Source: Nannochloris sp. 'desiccata' (lineage: Eukaryota; Chlorophyta; Trebouxiophyceae; Chlorellales; Chlorellaceae). Taken from it: a stretch of 64,000 bases of DNA. A model generated the notes under the pieces. That model was not told where the DNA came from. It did not search any database and saw only the letters and a list, made by a program, of their open reading frames with translations. Position numbers and translations under genes: made by a program. The stretch covers positions 1,569,501-1,633,500 of the forward strand of contig JAGTXX020000006.1 of NCBI GenBank assembly GCA_019044685.2, given 5' to 3'. Shown here one piece after another: positions 55,378 through 64,000 of this stretch; the first letter of the stretch is position 1, and each line of letters starts with the position of its first letter.

Positions 55378-58300
55378 TCAAGTGTCATCTTGAAACCAGC
55401 GCTTCTCTCCCCGCTGCTGCTGCTGTTGTTGCTTGCCCTTTGGGCCACCCTCTTCTCCATATGTACGTGCAACATACGCTTCCGCCAGTCGCTCTACTCT
55501 ATCAGTATCTCTGCGGCGCTTCTTCACCACTCGCCCCTCAGCTACCCCAGCAGACGCCGCCAGCCTGTCCACGAGACCGTCATCTTTTTTCTTCCTTTCT
55601 AAAACTTTATTCACCACCTTGGCATTCGCTCCAGTACCTTTAGTGGGAGCAGGCTTTGCAGGGAGTACTACAGCTCCATCAGTCGATCCACCAGCTTTAT
55701 TTTTCTTGCGTTGCTCGCGTCTTCTTTGAGACTTCATGGTAGAAGCAGCAGCAGCAGCAGCAGGCGATGCACCGCCCCCTTCAGATTTTTCAGCATTACC
55801 CCCCAAAGCAGCAGCTTGTTTGCCTTGCTTTGCACGCTGTCGTTCTTTCAGCATCCTCCTCCTTTCTGCCCTTAATTTCCTCTTTGATTTAAAATCTCCA
55901 CCTTCTAATTCTTTCTCCTCTTTCGCAGCAGCTTTGCGTTGTCTCGTTCCCTCTTTTTTGATCTCGGCTTTTTCCTCTCTTGCTGCCGCCCGCTCTGCCG
56001 CTTCAGCTGGAGTTCTAACAACCCTCGCTTCCCTTTTTTTTAAAGCACGTACATCATCTATAGCGAACTCTATAATGGGACGGGTATCTTTACCCCATGG
56101 CTTGGGATTATTATTCAATTGGCGAAGCGCGCACAGCGCGTGCTCATGATCATCAAACTCTACAAAACCGATTCCTTTACTTCTGCCTTCCCCTTTCGCC
56201 CCATCAGGACCATCTTCTTTTAAAATTTTCACTTGAACCACCTTGGGATTGGCTTTTGTAGCGCGTTCTTTTACTGCAGCGATAAACATGGCTTTCACTT
56301 TTTTCTCGTCCCAGCTACGGGGCACATTTCTCACATTAAGGCGAGTTCTTGAGACGCAAAAGTTGGGACTACGAAGTTTTGTTCGAGCTTCTTCAACACC
56401 ACGTTTTCTTTTGGCTTTATCTGAAGCGGAGAGATCTTCCCAGGCAGCAGAATCTTCCGGGATCAAACCTTCTTTAGAAAGATAGATATTTCTGCGATCT
56501 CCAAACACGCCCCCTGGACCCAGCCCAGCAGCTCCTTTCTCAGCAGCTAATTTTCTAGCACCGTCGCTATCTAACGCTAAATCGACGTCAACTTTTTTGC
56601 CACCAATGACAACACCAGGACCTGCGTTCTCGCGCCCTTTTGTGCATGCAGCAACGACTTTTTGAGCGCTATCTTCATAACGATAGTCAACAAAAGCAGT
56701 ACCCTTTGACTTTCCGGTTGTCTTATCCACTACCAAACGAGTAGAAACGACATACCCATAAGCTTTCATAGCAAGGAATACATCATCTTTGGTAACATCT
56801 AACGCTAAGCCACGAACAAAGACTGAAGCGCCCGGTGGTGGCGGTGCTTTCTTAGCCGCTCCGTCTTCTAATGCTGCTGTGAATTGCTCAGCACGACGTT
56901 CAAGACGTTCTACAGCTGCGTTGGGAGCGGATTTACTATTTTCAATAGCTTTACGGCTAAACATATCCCCTTTGGGAGCATGCTCATCTTCCTCTTCGTC
57001 TTCTTCAGACTCCTCCTTCTCCTCGACTTCTTCGTCATTCAAGGTCTCAACACCTTCTTCTTCTTCCTCCTCCTCTTCAGAATCCCCCTCCTCTGCATCT
57101 TCCATATCTTCATCTTCATCAGAATCTGCTCCTTCTCCGAGAATATTCCCAATAACACTATGCAGCATTCCTCGTTCTTCCTCTGGAGCCAGCACAGGCA
57201 CAATATCGCTATCAAGTTCTTGACCTATAAGCCCTCTTTTTTTCTTCTTTCCCCCTTCTTCATCACTCTCGTCGTCACTATCATCTAGATCACTACTTCC
57301 ATAGCCATCTTCACTTCTTTCGCTCATCTCTTGCTCATCTTCAGCAAGCGGTGGTGCTTCTGCCGAGGTATTTCCTTGCTCATAATCCCTTTTTGCCACT
57401 GCCCAATCGACAGCAATAGGTCTACCAGCGATTTTAGTTCCATTAACTGCTTTGATTCCGCGTTCTGCATGTGCTCTGCAGGTGAATCCGACGAATCCAA
57501 ACCCACGTGGCTTCCCGTCAGCTCCTCGCGGTACCGTCACCTCCCAGACAAACCCAGCCGGCGCAAAGGCAGATCTTAAATCCTGTTCAGTAGCGTTGAA
57601 AGATAAATTACGGATGACTACACGCCACCGTCTCAGATGCAAGCCTTCTCCAGAGACCTGACGAGCCCATAAGGACACACCAGCAGTTCCTGCTTTCTTT
57701 TTACCACCGTCAATGGGTTGACCGTGGAGTGTTGCCACAGCTGCCATGGCGTCCTTTGCAGTGTTGTAACGGACAAAAATGACATCTCCGGTGCATCCAT
57801 CTTGAGATAATTTGTGTCTGCGGACGACCTCTGCAGGGGCTGGGTTGATTACTCCCTCTATTGCTTCACCGCCTTTTGCTTTTATCTCGGTGATAGCAGC
57901 GTTGATACATTCAGAATTTAAGCCTCCATAAGCGACAGTACGAACTAGAGAATGTTTTTCGAAGTTTTTAGCAACTTTTTCGGGATCTTTCGCAGGCCGT
58001 TTGCTCTTAAGAGCCGCTGGAGGGCTAGCTGCAGCTGCTTGGCGGGGCTTTTTCATAGCAGGCTCTCTGGCGGCAACAGGCTTGGACTTGGCCCCTTTCT
58101 CAGCGTCTTCAGAGTGTTCTTCGGCGGCAGCTTCTCCACCGTCATCTTCTGTTGTTTGTCTGCGTTTGTTTTTTGTTTTACGTTCTTCTAACGGAGCTCG
58201 TTTCTTGGCACCCTCCACTTTGATCTTGCGGCCGCCAAGCTCCGTGCCGTGAAGTTCCTGGACAGCACGCTCTGCATCCTCCTGCAAGGCATATGTGACG

Positions 58301-58464
58301 AATCCATATCCTTTATGCCTTCCTCCCTTGCCATCTTTGATAATAAAGGCGTGTCGCACAGGGCCTACTGCACTGAATGCATCGTTTAGCTCTGCATCTC
58401 CAACTTCGTAACTAAGGCCGCGAACGAAGAGTGATCGGGGGTCTAACTCTCTATTAGAATCCAT
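55378..58464 (-). CDS. NOP4: NOP4/RBM28-type multi-RRM ribosome biogenesis factor
   Basis: A single exon of 1028 aa. The ATG at 58462-58464 (MDSNRELDPRSLFVRG) was chosen because the open frame upstream has no ATG. RRMs are seen at about 14-88, 285-365, 545-640 and 700-795 (SLFVRGLSYEVG; VVIRNLSFNA; SVFVRGLALDV; RLNVRNVPRSW), with a more divergent one near 180-260. Acidic spacers (EEEEEE and DDSDDES) and a very Lys/Arg-rich C-terminus (about 800-1028) are typical of nucleolar proteins. NOP4/RBM28 acts in 60S pre-ribosome assembly. The C-terminal Gln repeat near the end is probably variable. Confidence 0.9.
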   Translation of the reverse strand: MDSNRELDPRSLFVRGLSYEVGDAELNDAFSAVGPVRHAFIIKDGKGGRHKGYGFVTYALQEDAERAVQELHGTELGGRKIKVEGAKKRAPLEERKTKNKRRQTTEDDGGEAAAEEHSEDAEKGAKSKPVAAREPAMKKPRQAAAASPPAALKSKRPAKDPEKVAKNFEKHSLVRTVAYGGLNSECINAAITEIKAKGGEAIEGVINPAPAEVVRRHKLSQDGCTGDVIFVRYNTAKDAMAAVATLHGQPIDGGKKKAGTAGVSLWARQVSGEGLHLRRWRVVIRNLSFNATEQDLRSAFAPAGFVWEVTVPRGADGKPRGFGFVGFTCRAHAERGIKAVNGTKIAGRPIAVDWAVAKRDYEQGNTSAEAPPLAEDEQEMSERSEDGYGSSDLDDSDDESDEEGGKKKKRGLIGQELDSDIVPVLAPEEERGMLHSVIGNILGEGADSDEDEDMEDAEEGDSEEEEEEEEGVETLNDEEVEEKEESEEDEEEDEHAPKGDMFSRKAIENSKSAPNAAVERLERRAEQFTAALEDGAAKKAPPPPGASVFVRGLALDVTKDDVFLAMKAYGYVVSTRLVVDKTTGKSKGTAFVDYRYEDSAQKVVAACTKGRENAGPGVVIGGKKVDVDLALDSDGARKLAAEKGAAGLGPGGVFGDRRNIYLSKEGLIPEDSAAWEDLSASDKAKRKRGVEEARTKLRSPNFCVSRTRLNVRNVPRSWDEKKVKAMFIAAVKERATKANPKVVQVKILKEDGPDGAKGEGRSKGIGFVEFDDHEHALCALRQLNNNPKPWGKDTRPIIEFAIDDVRALKKREARVVRTPAEAAERAAAREEKAEIKKEGTRQRKAAAKEEKELEGGDFKSKRKLRAERRRMLKERQRAKQGKQAAALGGNAEKSEGGGASPAAAAAASTMKSQRRREQRKKNKAGGSTDGAVVLPAKPAPTKGTGANAKVVNKVLERKKKDDGLVDRLAASAGVAEGRVVKKRRRDTDRVERLAEAYVARTYGEEGGPKGKQQQQQQRGEKRWFQDDT

Positions 58465-58811
58465 TCTAAATCGCAACAGAGGTAAACGGCGATATGTCCT
58501 TTAATGAGCAAAAACTTTGTTTGCGTTTGAAAACCAATTTAAGCGGAATCAATATACATGCAGAGGAAAATCAGGTAGGAGATATCTGCTATGAGAAGTG
58601 ATTGTTGCATGTAATATAAAAGTGCCAACATGCATTACAAGAATGAACTTATACTGCATTCACACCCAACTTTACAAAGCATTTTTTCTCACAGCTTCCT
58701 TGAATTACACCTTGCCATCCAAATCAGTCAAATTTTAATCGCAATACATTTAAAAAGATACATACTATAAAACCCATTCGATTATTTGAGCGATTAATGA
58801 CGAATATTTGA
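58465..58811. other. Divergent intergenic region NOP4 / U32 protein
   Basis: 347 AT-rich bases between divergent starts. I see no gene in it. Confidence 0.45.
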
Positions 58812-61800
58812 ATGTGTTTTCAGATTCAATTTAAATCCATGTCTGCACAAGTGCTCTTTAACCATTGCTCTTTGAGCGCAAGGCTATCAGAGCCCCGAAG
58901 AGCATCATGTACATTTCGTGCAAGCTCAGTCCCTTCTGAATCTACCTCTCCACACCGCAAAAACCCTGGCCTCTATTCACCGTCGACGACAACAGAGCCA
59001 CACGCCCCTACCTCCACTACTACTATAGATAAACCAAACCCTCACCTTAACTTCACCCCTCTACATGTGAAACATAGACCAGAGGTTCTTGCCCCAGCAG
59101 GGGGCTGGCCGCAACTCACAGCTGCTGTAGAAAATGGAGCTGACGCCGTGTACTTTGGTGTCGGCAATCTCAATGCCAGAGCTCGTGCTTCTAATTTTAC
59201 ACCAGAAGAGCTGCCCCAAGTCATGGAATACCTCCATACACGCGGTTTAAAAGGCTATTTGGTCTTGAATGTCTTGATTTTCGACGATGAACTCGAAATA
59301 TTAGCTGAAAAAGCACAACACGCTGCACGCTCCGGCGTCGATGCTGTTATCGTCCAAGACATTGGCGCAGTTGAGATTATTCAAAAGGCAGCACCAGGGT
59401 TAGCTATTCATGGATCAACTCAAATGACAATTACATCTGCAGAAGGTGCTGCCTTTGCTGGTTCGAGAGGGATTGAAAGAATTGTCGTCGGGAGGGAACT
59501 TTCCATTCGGGATATTGCTTCTGTAGCTACCCCAGGGTCGAACCCTGACTCAAATCTTTCTAGAACCACTGCTCCTACTCCAGAAGTTGAGGCATTTGTC
59601 CATGGTGCCCTATGTGTCTCTTATTCTGGGCAGTGCTTCTCTTCGGAAGCTTGGGGCGGCCGGTCGGCAAATAGGGGACAGTGCGCCCAAGCATGCAGAT
59701 TAGACTATGGTCTGTTAGTCGACGGAGAATTAAAATATCTAGGTGACGTTCAATATCTATTAAGTCCGCAAGATCTGTCTGCAGTGGAGCTTGTTCCACA
59801 GCTTATGCTTGCAGGCGTGACGAGTTTTAAGATAGAGGGTAGGCTCAAAGGCCCTGACTACGTCGCAATGACTACTAGAGTCTATAGAGAGGCAGTTGAT
59901 GCTGCTTGGAAAGACTACATTAATAGTAGTAATATTAGTAATACTAAAATAGGAAATTTTAAGTTAGATCCTGTTTCTACATCAGAGCTCCATCAAGTCT
60001 TTGCACGAGGTCAAGATGTTGGAAATCTTGGACTCACCTCAGGTTTCTTAGAAGGGCCTCAGCATCAGAAAGTGGTGCGAGGACGCGCTCCGAGACATCG
60101 AGGGTTGCTTTTAGGCAATGTAGAGCGTGTTATTAGTGGTACCGGTAGTAATAATGGAGCAATGAGTGGAAGGCGAGGAAGTGGTGTTTGGAGTGTAGTT
60201 GTGAAGTTAGCAGCTCCTGCGAGGAGAGGAGATGGTATTGTGTTTGATCAAGGAAATCCTCAAGCTGAAGAATTCGGAGGTGCTATTTATGAAATTAAAG
60301 TCCTTGAAAGTTCACAGCAAGAAAGAAGGAATAAAAAGAACAGGGATGATGATATTGCTCAGCAGGGTAATAACGTTACCAGCCAAAGTCAAAGCAGTGG
60401 TAGACGCAAAATCAACACTGCAGGGAGCGGCAGTGGTCGTTCAGTGCTGGAGGCTGAAGAAGGCTCCCTTGTAGAAATAGTCCTTGGTTCTGGACCTAGA
60501 ATTCTTTCTCATTCTAATGCCACCGCCGGGATCAAACCAGGAGATCTTATCTGGAAAAATAAAGATCCGATTTTAGAATCAAAATTGAAGATGTCTTATG
60601 AAAACGTCAGTGCAGCAGATAGAAGACGTATTTCAGTTACTGTACAGGTCATTGCATTGCTTGGAAACCCGTTAAAAATTACTCTAGTAGATGAAAAGGG
60701 GAGAAGATCTGAAGCAGAGACGAGTTCTTCTGTTGAAAATGCAACTGGCCGGCCGCTCACTGCTGGCGACGTTGAGAAAGCTGTTGGAGTGAACTTGGGA
60801 GATGAAGGCTCTCTTTTTGCTAAGAAATTCGAATTCTTAAACATGGGCGAATTCGAAAAAGGATTGTTTATTCCGCCTGGTGCTATTAAAGATGCGAGAA
60901 GAAGAGCTGTGGCGGGGTTGTTGGAGCAGCAACGAGTCGCGCCTGCGATGGCTGCCGCAGCAGAAACAGCAGAAACGAATCCGGTTGTTTTAAAGCAAGT
61001 TGATGATGTTTTGGTAGAAATGCGGCAATGTATAGCGACGGAAAGCAGGCAGCGCAAAGAACACGACAGCAACAACACCAGGGACGCTGTCTCCATGCTT
61101 CGCGTGCTGTGCAGAACCAAAGCGCAAGTTGACGCTGCAATACAAGTGCCCTGGCTAACCGAAATTGTTCTCGATTTTCTGGAAGTCCATGGCTTGAAGG
61201 AAGCGTGTGAAGCAGTCCGGCAAGCTGGCAAGCGCGTGGTAGTAGCTTCTCCACGTATTCTAAAACCAGATGAACGCAGATTGTGGATATTCTACCTTCG
61301 TTTGGGTGCTGATGCTTTGCTAGTCCGTTCTGCGGGCCTGTTACATCAACTGATGCAAGCAGGAGGGCCTGGAGCTGTTGTTCCTGGGGCAGAAGGGCAT
61401 CCTATTCCTATTCTAGAAGGTGATTTCTCATTAAACGCAGCGAATATAATTTCTGCAGATGTTTTGCTTCAGTCAGGGTTAGCAAGGCTTGCACCAACGC
61501 ACGATTGCAATGCTGACCAACTCGCTGCGTTAGCACGAGGTTTAGGCTCCCGTGGTCGCTGTTTAGAAGCGATTTTACATCAAAATCTGCCCATTTTCCA
61601 CACTGAACACTGTGTTTTTGCTCGTTTTTTATCAGAGGGAAACTCCTATCTCGACTGCGGGCACCCGTGCGAGCATCACACTGTGCATTTACGCGGTTCC
61701 GAGGGTACTGATCATCTCGTTTTAGCGGATATGGGGTGCAGAAATACAGTTTTTGATGGTTCAGCGCAATCTGGGTTGCCTTTTATTGATAATTTAGTGA

Positions 61801-62168
61801 AGGCTGGGTTTGGTTGTTTTAGAATTGAGCTCGTAGACCAGTCACCTAAAATGGTGGCACCGTTGCTGGAAGGGTATAAAACAGCTTTAGAGGATGCTTT
61901 GGTCAAAATAAGTTTAAATAGGAGTTCCAGTAGTGTATCTGAGCAGCAGCAACAACAACAGCAGCAAAGAATCGAGTCTTCTCGTAGAGCTCTGTGGAAA
62001 TGGATGGACGAGAAGTTGACTGATGCCAATGGAAGAACGCAGGGTGTTGGAACGGGGTCGTTGCAGCCGAGAATTGAACGAGGGGTAGCGACAATGAAAC
62101 AAACAGCGGCAGCAAAGAGAGCGGCAGCGAGTGGAAGTAGTAAGAAAGCGGCGGCAGGTCGCAGGTAA
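58812..62168 (+). CDS. U32 family protein, RlhA/YdcP-like, plastid-targeted
   Basis: A single exon of 1118 aa; a second in-frame ATG at 58839 (MSAQVLFNHC) is an alternative start. The first about 70 residues (Ser/Pro/Thr/Arg-rich) look like a plastid transit peptide. The U32 signature spans about 258-302: EAFVHGALCVSYSGQCF, then GGRSANRGQCAQACR with the conserved Cys. An N-terminal TIM-barrel-like half (about 90-380), a middle DUF3656-like insert with low complexity (about 480-640), and a C-terminal Cys-rich half (HTEHCVFARFLSEG, LDCGHPCEHHT) follow the RlhA-like layout. Bacterial RlhA hydroxylates a 23S rRNA cytidine, so a plastid rRNA-modification role is a reasonable guess rather than proteolysis. 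Confidence 0.83.
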   Translation: MCFQIQFKSMSAQVLFNHCSLSARLSEPRRASCTFRASSVPSESTSPHRKNPGLYSPSTTTEPHAPTSTTTIDKPNPHLNFTPLHVKHRPEVLAPAGGWPQLTAAVENGADAVYFGVGNLNARARASNFTPEELPQVMEYLHTRGLKGYLVLNVLIFDDELEILAEKAQHAARSGVDAVIVQDIGAVEIIQKAAPGLAIHGSTQMTITSAEGAAFAGSRGIERIVVGRELSIRDIASVATPGSNPDSNLSRTTAPTPEVEAFVHGALCVSYSGQCFSSEAWGGRSANRGQCAQACRLDYGLLVDGELKYLGDVQYLLSPQDLSAVELVPQLMLAGVTSFKIEGRLKGPDYVAMTTRVYREAVDAAWKDYINSSNISNTKIGNFKLDPVSTSELHQVFARGQDVGNLGLTSGFLEGPQHQKVVRGRAPRHRGLLLGNVERVISGTGSNNGAMSGRRGSGVWSVVVKLAAPARRGDGIVFDQGNPQAEEFGGAIYEIKVLESSQQERRNKKNRDDDIAQQGNNVTSQSQSSGRRKINTAGSGSGRSVLEAEEGSLVEIVLGSGPRILSHSNATAGIKPGDLIWKNKDPILESKLKMSYENVSAADRRRISVTVQVIALLGNPLKITLVDEKGRRSEAETSSSVENATGRPLTAGDVEKAVGVNLGDEGSLFAKKFEFLNMGEFEKGLFIPPGAIKDARRRAVAGLLEQQRVAPAMAAAAETAETNPVVLKQVDDVLVEMRQCIATESRQRKEHDSNNTRDAVSMLRVLCRTKAQVDAAIQVPWLTEIVLDFLEVHGLKEACEAVRQAGKRVVVASPRILKPDERRLWIFYLRLGADALLVRSAGLLHQLMQAGGPGAVVPGAEGHPIPILEGDFSLNAANIISADVLLQSGLARLAPTHDCNADQLAALARGLGSRGRCLEAILHQNLPIFHTEHCVFARFLSEGNSYLDCGHPCEHHTVHLRGSEGTDHLVLADMGCRNTVFDGSAQSGLPFIDNLVKAGFGCFRIELVDQSPKMVAPLLEGYKTALEDALVKISLNRSSSSVSEQQQQQQQQRIESSRRALWKWMDEKLTDANGRTQGVGTGSLQPRIERGVATMKQTAAAKRAAASGSSKKAAAGRR

Positions 62169-62473
62169 AGTCTGAGATTTTCTTTTTATATATAAAAGAA
62201 TGCGTCTTATGTGTAGGTTGTAATATGATTATTCTATTGATACTACGATACTACTATTTGTAATCTGGTAAATAATATTGGAGCTGCCTTGAAAGCTAAA
62301 CAGGTGGTTCGAATTATTGGTGCTGATTTGGCACCTTGCTCCGCACGGGGAAGAAAGTGGCTGGAAGTCAGGAGATATTGAGTCAGCGAAACCACTATAA
62401 AGCTTCAGACCCACTCTATTTCATATTGGATTCAATACAATATTATTTACAAGTACTCTATATCTGCCTAGCC
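62169..62473. other. Intergenic region U32 / alpha-beta hydrolase
   Basis: 305 bases between the U32 stop codon and the hydrolase start. I see no gene. A GGTTCGAAT word at 62307 resembles a tRNA B box but has no A box or cloverleaf. Confidence 0.4.
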
Positions 62474-63208
62474 ATGTTTTCTTTCGCTGGGCAGCGCACT
62501 AGAAGCAGCAGCACTGCCACAGGTCGGCTCTCAACTTGGCCCCCTGTTCCAGGCTCAATTGCCTTTTCAGCAACGCCCTTCGGTCTGCAAGAGCTTAAAA
62601 TTGGCGCGCTTAGAAACCCTTTAGTTTACGTTCCTTGCTCTTATGATCCTCAGAAACCAACTCCTACTATAGTTACTCTACACGGAGCGGGAGGAGACGC
62701 TAAGAACGGACTAGCTCACTTACTAAATATCGCTGATGGATACAACACTTTACTAGTCAGTCCTCCTTCACGCAGCAGCACTTGGGATGCAATTCGCTCT
62801 ATGGGCGGCTCTATGGGACCAGATCTTGCTTATATTGATGCCACTTTGATAAAGGTCTTTAGTAAATATAACGTTGACTCCACCAAGCTAGCGCTCTCTG
62901 GATTTTCAGATGGCGCCTCGTATGCTTTAACTTTGGGGCTTCCTAATGGTGATTTATTCTCTCATATAATTGCATTTTCACCAGGGTTTATGCGCCCACC
63001 GTCGTACATAGGGAAGCCAAAGATTTATGTTAGTCACGGTGTGCATGACCAGGTGCTGCCTGTGAGGTGTAGCCGAGGTATAGTGCCTCGACTACAGCAG
63101 TTGGGACACGAGGTTGTTTATGATGAGTTTAACGGACCTCATGAAGTGCCAGTGGATATTGCAAAAGAAGGGGTCGAGTTTCTTCTTCAGCAGGATAGAG
63201 AGCCGTAA
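62474..63208 (+). CDS. Alpha/beta hydrolase, phospholipase/carboxylesterase-like
   Basis: A single exon; the ATG at 62474 (MFSFAGQRTR) gives 244 aa, and the open frame upstream lacks ATG within it. An oxyanion strand LHGAGGDAKNG precedes the nucleophile elbow GFSDGAS; the Asp is in GVHDQVLP and the His in NGPHEVP, completing a Ser-Asp-His triad in the right order. The size and spacing resemble bacterial/plant phospholipase/carboxylesterase-type esterases. The N-terminal 20 residues are basic and Ser-rich, possibly targeting, though short. The substrate is unknown; a short-chain or lysophospholipid esterase is plausible. Confidence 0.82.
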   Translation: MFSFAGQRTRSSSTATGRLSTWPPVPGSIAFSATPFGLQELKIGALRNPLVYVPCSYDPQKPTPTIVTLHGAGGDAKNGLAHLLNIADGYNTLLVSPPSRSSTWDAIRSMGGSMGPDLAYIDATLIKVFSKYNVDSTKLALSGFSDGASYALTLGLPNGDLFSHIIAFSPGFMRPPSYIGKPKIYVSHGVHDQVLPVRCSRGIVPRLQQLGHEVVYDEFNGPHEVPVDIAKEGVEFLLQQDREP

Positions 63209-63589
63209 TTGTTTTTGTTTCTATTTCTAATTCTGGCGGTGCCACCAGGTGACAAAATAAATTTATTTCTGGGACTAAAGTAAGGTATTACAGGGAAGTA
63301 TACTAGGTTGAATCAAATCAAAAACAAATATATAGACAAGTAATTGAAACGCATGCGATATCAGCTTCAAAGTTTATTTTAATATAAAATCAACAATTGC
63401 TACTGCTGCGGAAAGTGATGATGGCGTCTCATGTCGCGGCTGCGGGCCCGAGTGTGTGCGTGGCCACTACAAAAGAAAACCAAAATCTACCCAGGACCCA
63501 ATTTACACAACTAAGGCTTGCTTTCTACCACAACTTCACTTGGGCAAACCAACAAGCAGACGTGTAAATAAAATACCTATCTAACTACC
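63209..63589. other. Convergent region hydrolase / amine oxidase
   Basis: 381 bases between two stop codons, with nothing gene-like seen. Confidence 0.4.
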
Positions 63590-64000
63590 TTAAGCGTGCC
63601 CATTTGCCACTGCCCCATTGCCGACGTGAGCAGCAGCAGTATTTTTACAACAAGGAGCTTGCCCCTCTAATTTCGAGGCTGCATTCACACTATGCGGTAC
63701 ATCCACCCCAGGATTCCCATCAAAGAAACAAAACGGCTTCATGTGAAACTCAACAACCTCACACGGCATCACAGGAAAGTCTTCAACACGTGGCACATGT
63801 GAAGCACCCAAGGTCAACCAAATAACAGGATCAGATCCAGGACCACAAGGACGATCTGCAGCAGTAAAACTAGCAAGACCTTGACCACCTTCAGATTGAA
63901 TGGTATAGTCGCCAGCAGGCCATCGCTCCTTATCTGAATACGGCGTTACCCACAATGATTTTGTCGCAAACGCACCACGAGCAGTTAATAAGCTTTCAGG
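63590..64000 (-). CDS. Copper amine oxidase, C-terminal part (runs off the window)
   Basis: 136 residues to the end of the window. The segment matches the end of the copper/topaquinone amine-oxidase catalytic domain: a SLWVTPYSDKERWPAGDY stretch, then DPVIWLTLGASHVPRVEDFPVM and PFCFFDGNPGVDVPHSV. The active-site His/TPQ region lies outside the window. The family oxidises primary amines with release of aldehyde, H2O2 and ammonia. A Cys-Cys and Ala/Asn tail follows. Since only the end is visible, start, introns and targeting are unknown. Confidence 0.85.
   Translation of the reverse strand, partial: PESLLTARGAFATKSLWVTPYSDKERWPAGDYTIQSEGGQGLASFTAADRPCGPGSDPVIWLTLGASHVPRVEDFPVMPCEVVEFHMKPFCFFDGNPGVDVPHSVNAASKLEGQAPCCKNTAAAHVGNGAVANGHA

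Noticed and set aside
62307..62350. Possible tRNA (GGTTCGAAT word)
   Set aside because: No A box or cloverleaf arms around it.

Overview
This is a stretch of eukaryotic nuclear genome, most likely from a small-genome unicellular green alga (Viridiplantae). Several genes point to a primary green plastid: a Whirly ssDNA-binding protein, a PAP/fibrillin, a RETICULATA-type DUF3411 protein, a transit-peptide-bearing uroporphyrinogen decarboxylase, a plastid-type U32 protein and a tropinone-reductase-like SDR. Genes lie about 2 kb apart. Most have zero to three short introns (about 77-250 nt, GT..AG, mostly GTAAG/GTGAG donors). The standard genetic code is used. The species cannot be named from the sequence alone. 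Intron-exon structures were worked out by eye from reading-frame continuity, splice consensus and family knowledge.

Layout. 1-13 kb: Mrc1/Claspin-like checkpoint mediator, VPS55, NADH-cytochrome b5 reductase, fibrillin, exportin-2/CSE1, HIRA histone chaperone. 13.27-20.21 kb: a 6.9-kb DNA transposon with 109-bp terminal inverted repeats, carrying a KDZ (Kyakuja-Dileera-Zisupton) transposase and a convergent seven-exon gene for a 592-aa protein I do not recognise. 20.6-36 kb: MYND-finger protein, UROD, choline-transporter-like protein, WBP2-like GRAM protein, a fused ALKBH8 (AlkB plus tRNA methyltransferase), DUF3411 protein, YAE1, UBLCP1 phosphatase, TKL-type kinase, SDR. 36-42 kb: RNA polymerase II largest subunit RPB1 with 23 CTD heptads. 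42-64 kb: a small SH3/Tudor-like protein, CTF8, EF-hand protein, a long DGAT2-like acyltransferase, SWI3/SMARCC, SWSAP1-like ATPase, Yippee, a small membrane protein, Whirly, NOP4/RBM28, a U32 family protein, an alpha/beta hydrolase, and the 3' end of a copper amine oxidase.

Genes mostly alternate in strand, giving many divergent pairs with 190-480 bp between start codons. They do not form a functional operon or cluster. Chromatin and transcription (HIRA, SWI3, RPB1), replication-fork maintenance (Mrc1-like, CTF8, SWSAP1-like), tRNA modification (ALKBH8) and plastid functions are interspersed.

Most notable: (1) the complete-looking KDZ element with an unknown cargo gene; (2) an RPB1 that has lost at least four, apparently six, of the eight zinc ligands of its N-terminal clamp and has a CTD with no Ser7; (3) an ALKBH8 with the Fe(II) ligand Asp replaced by Glu, in an animal-like fused architecture.
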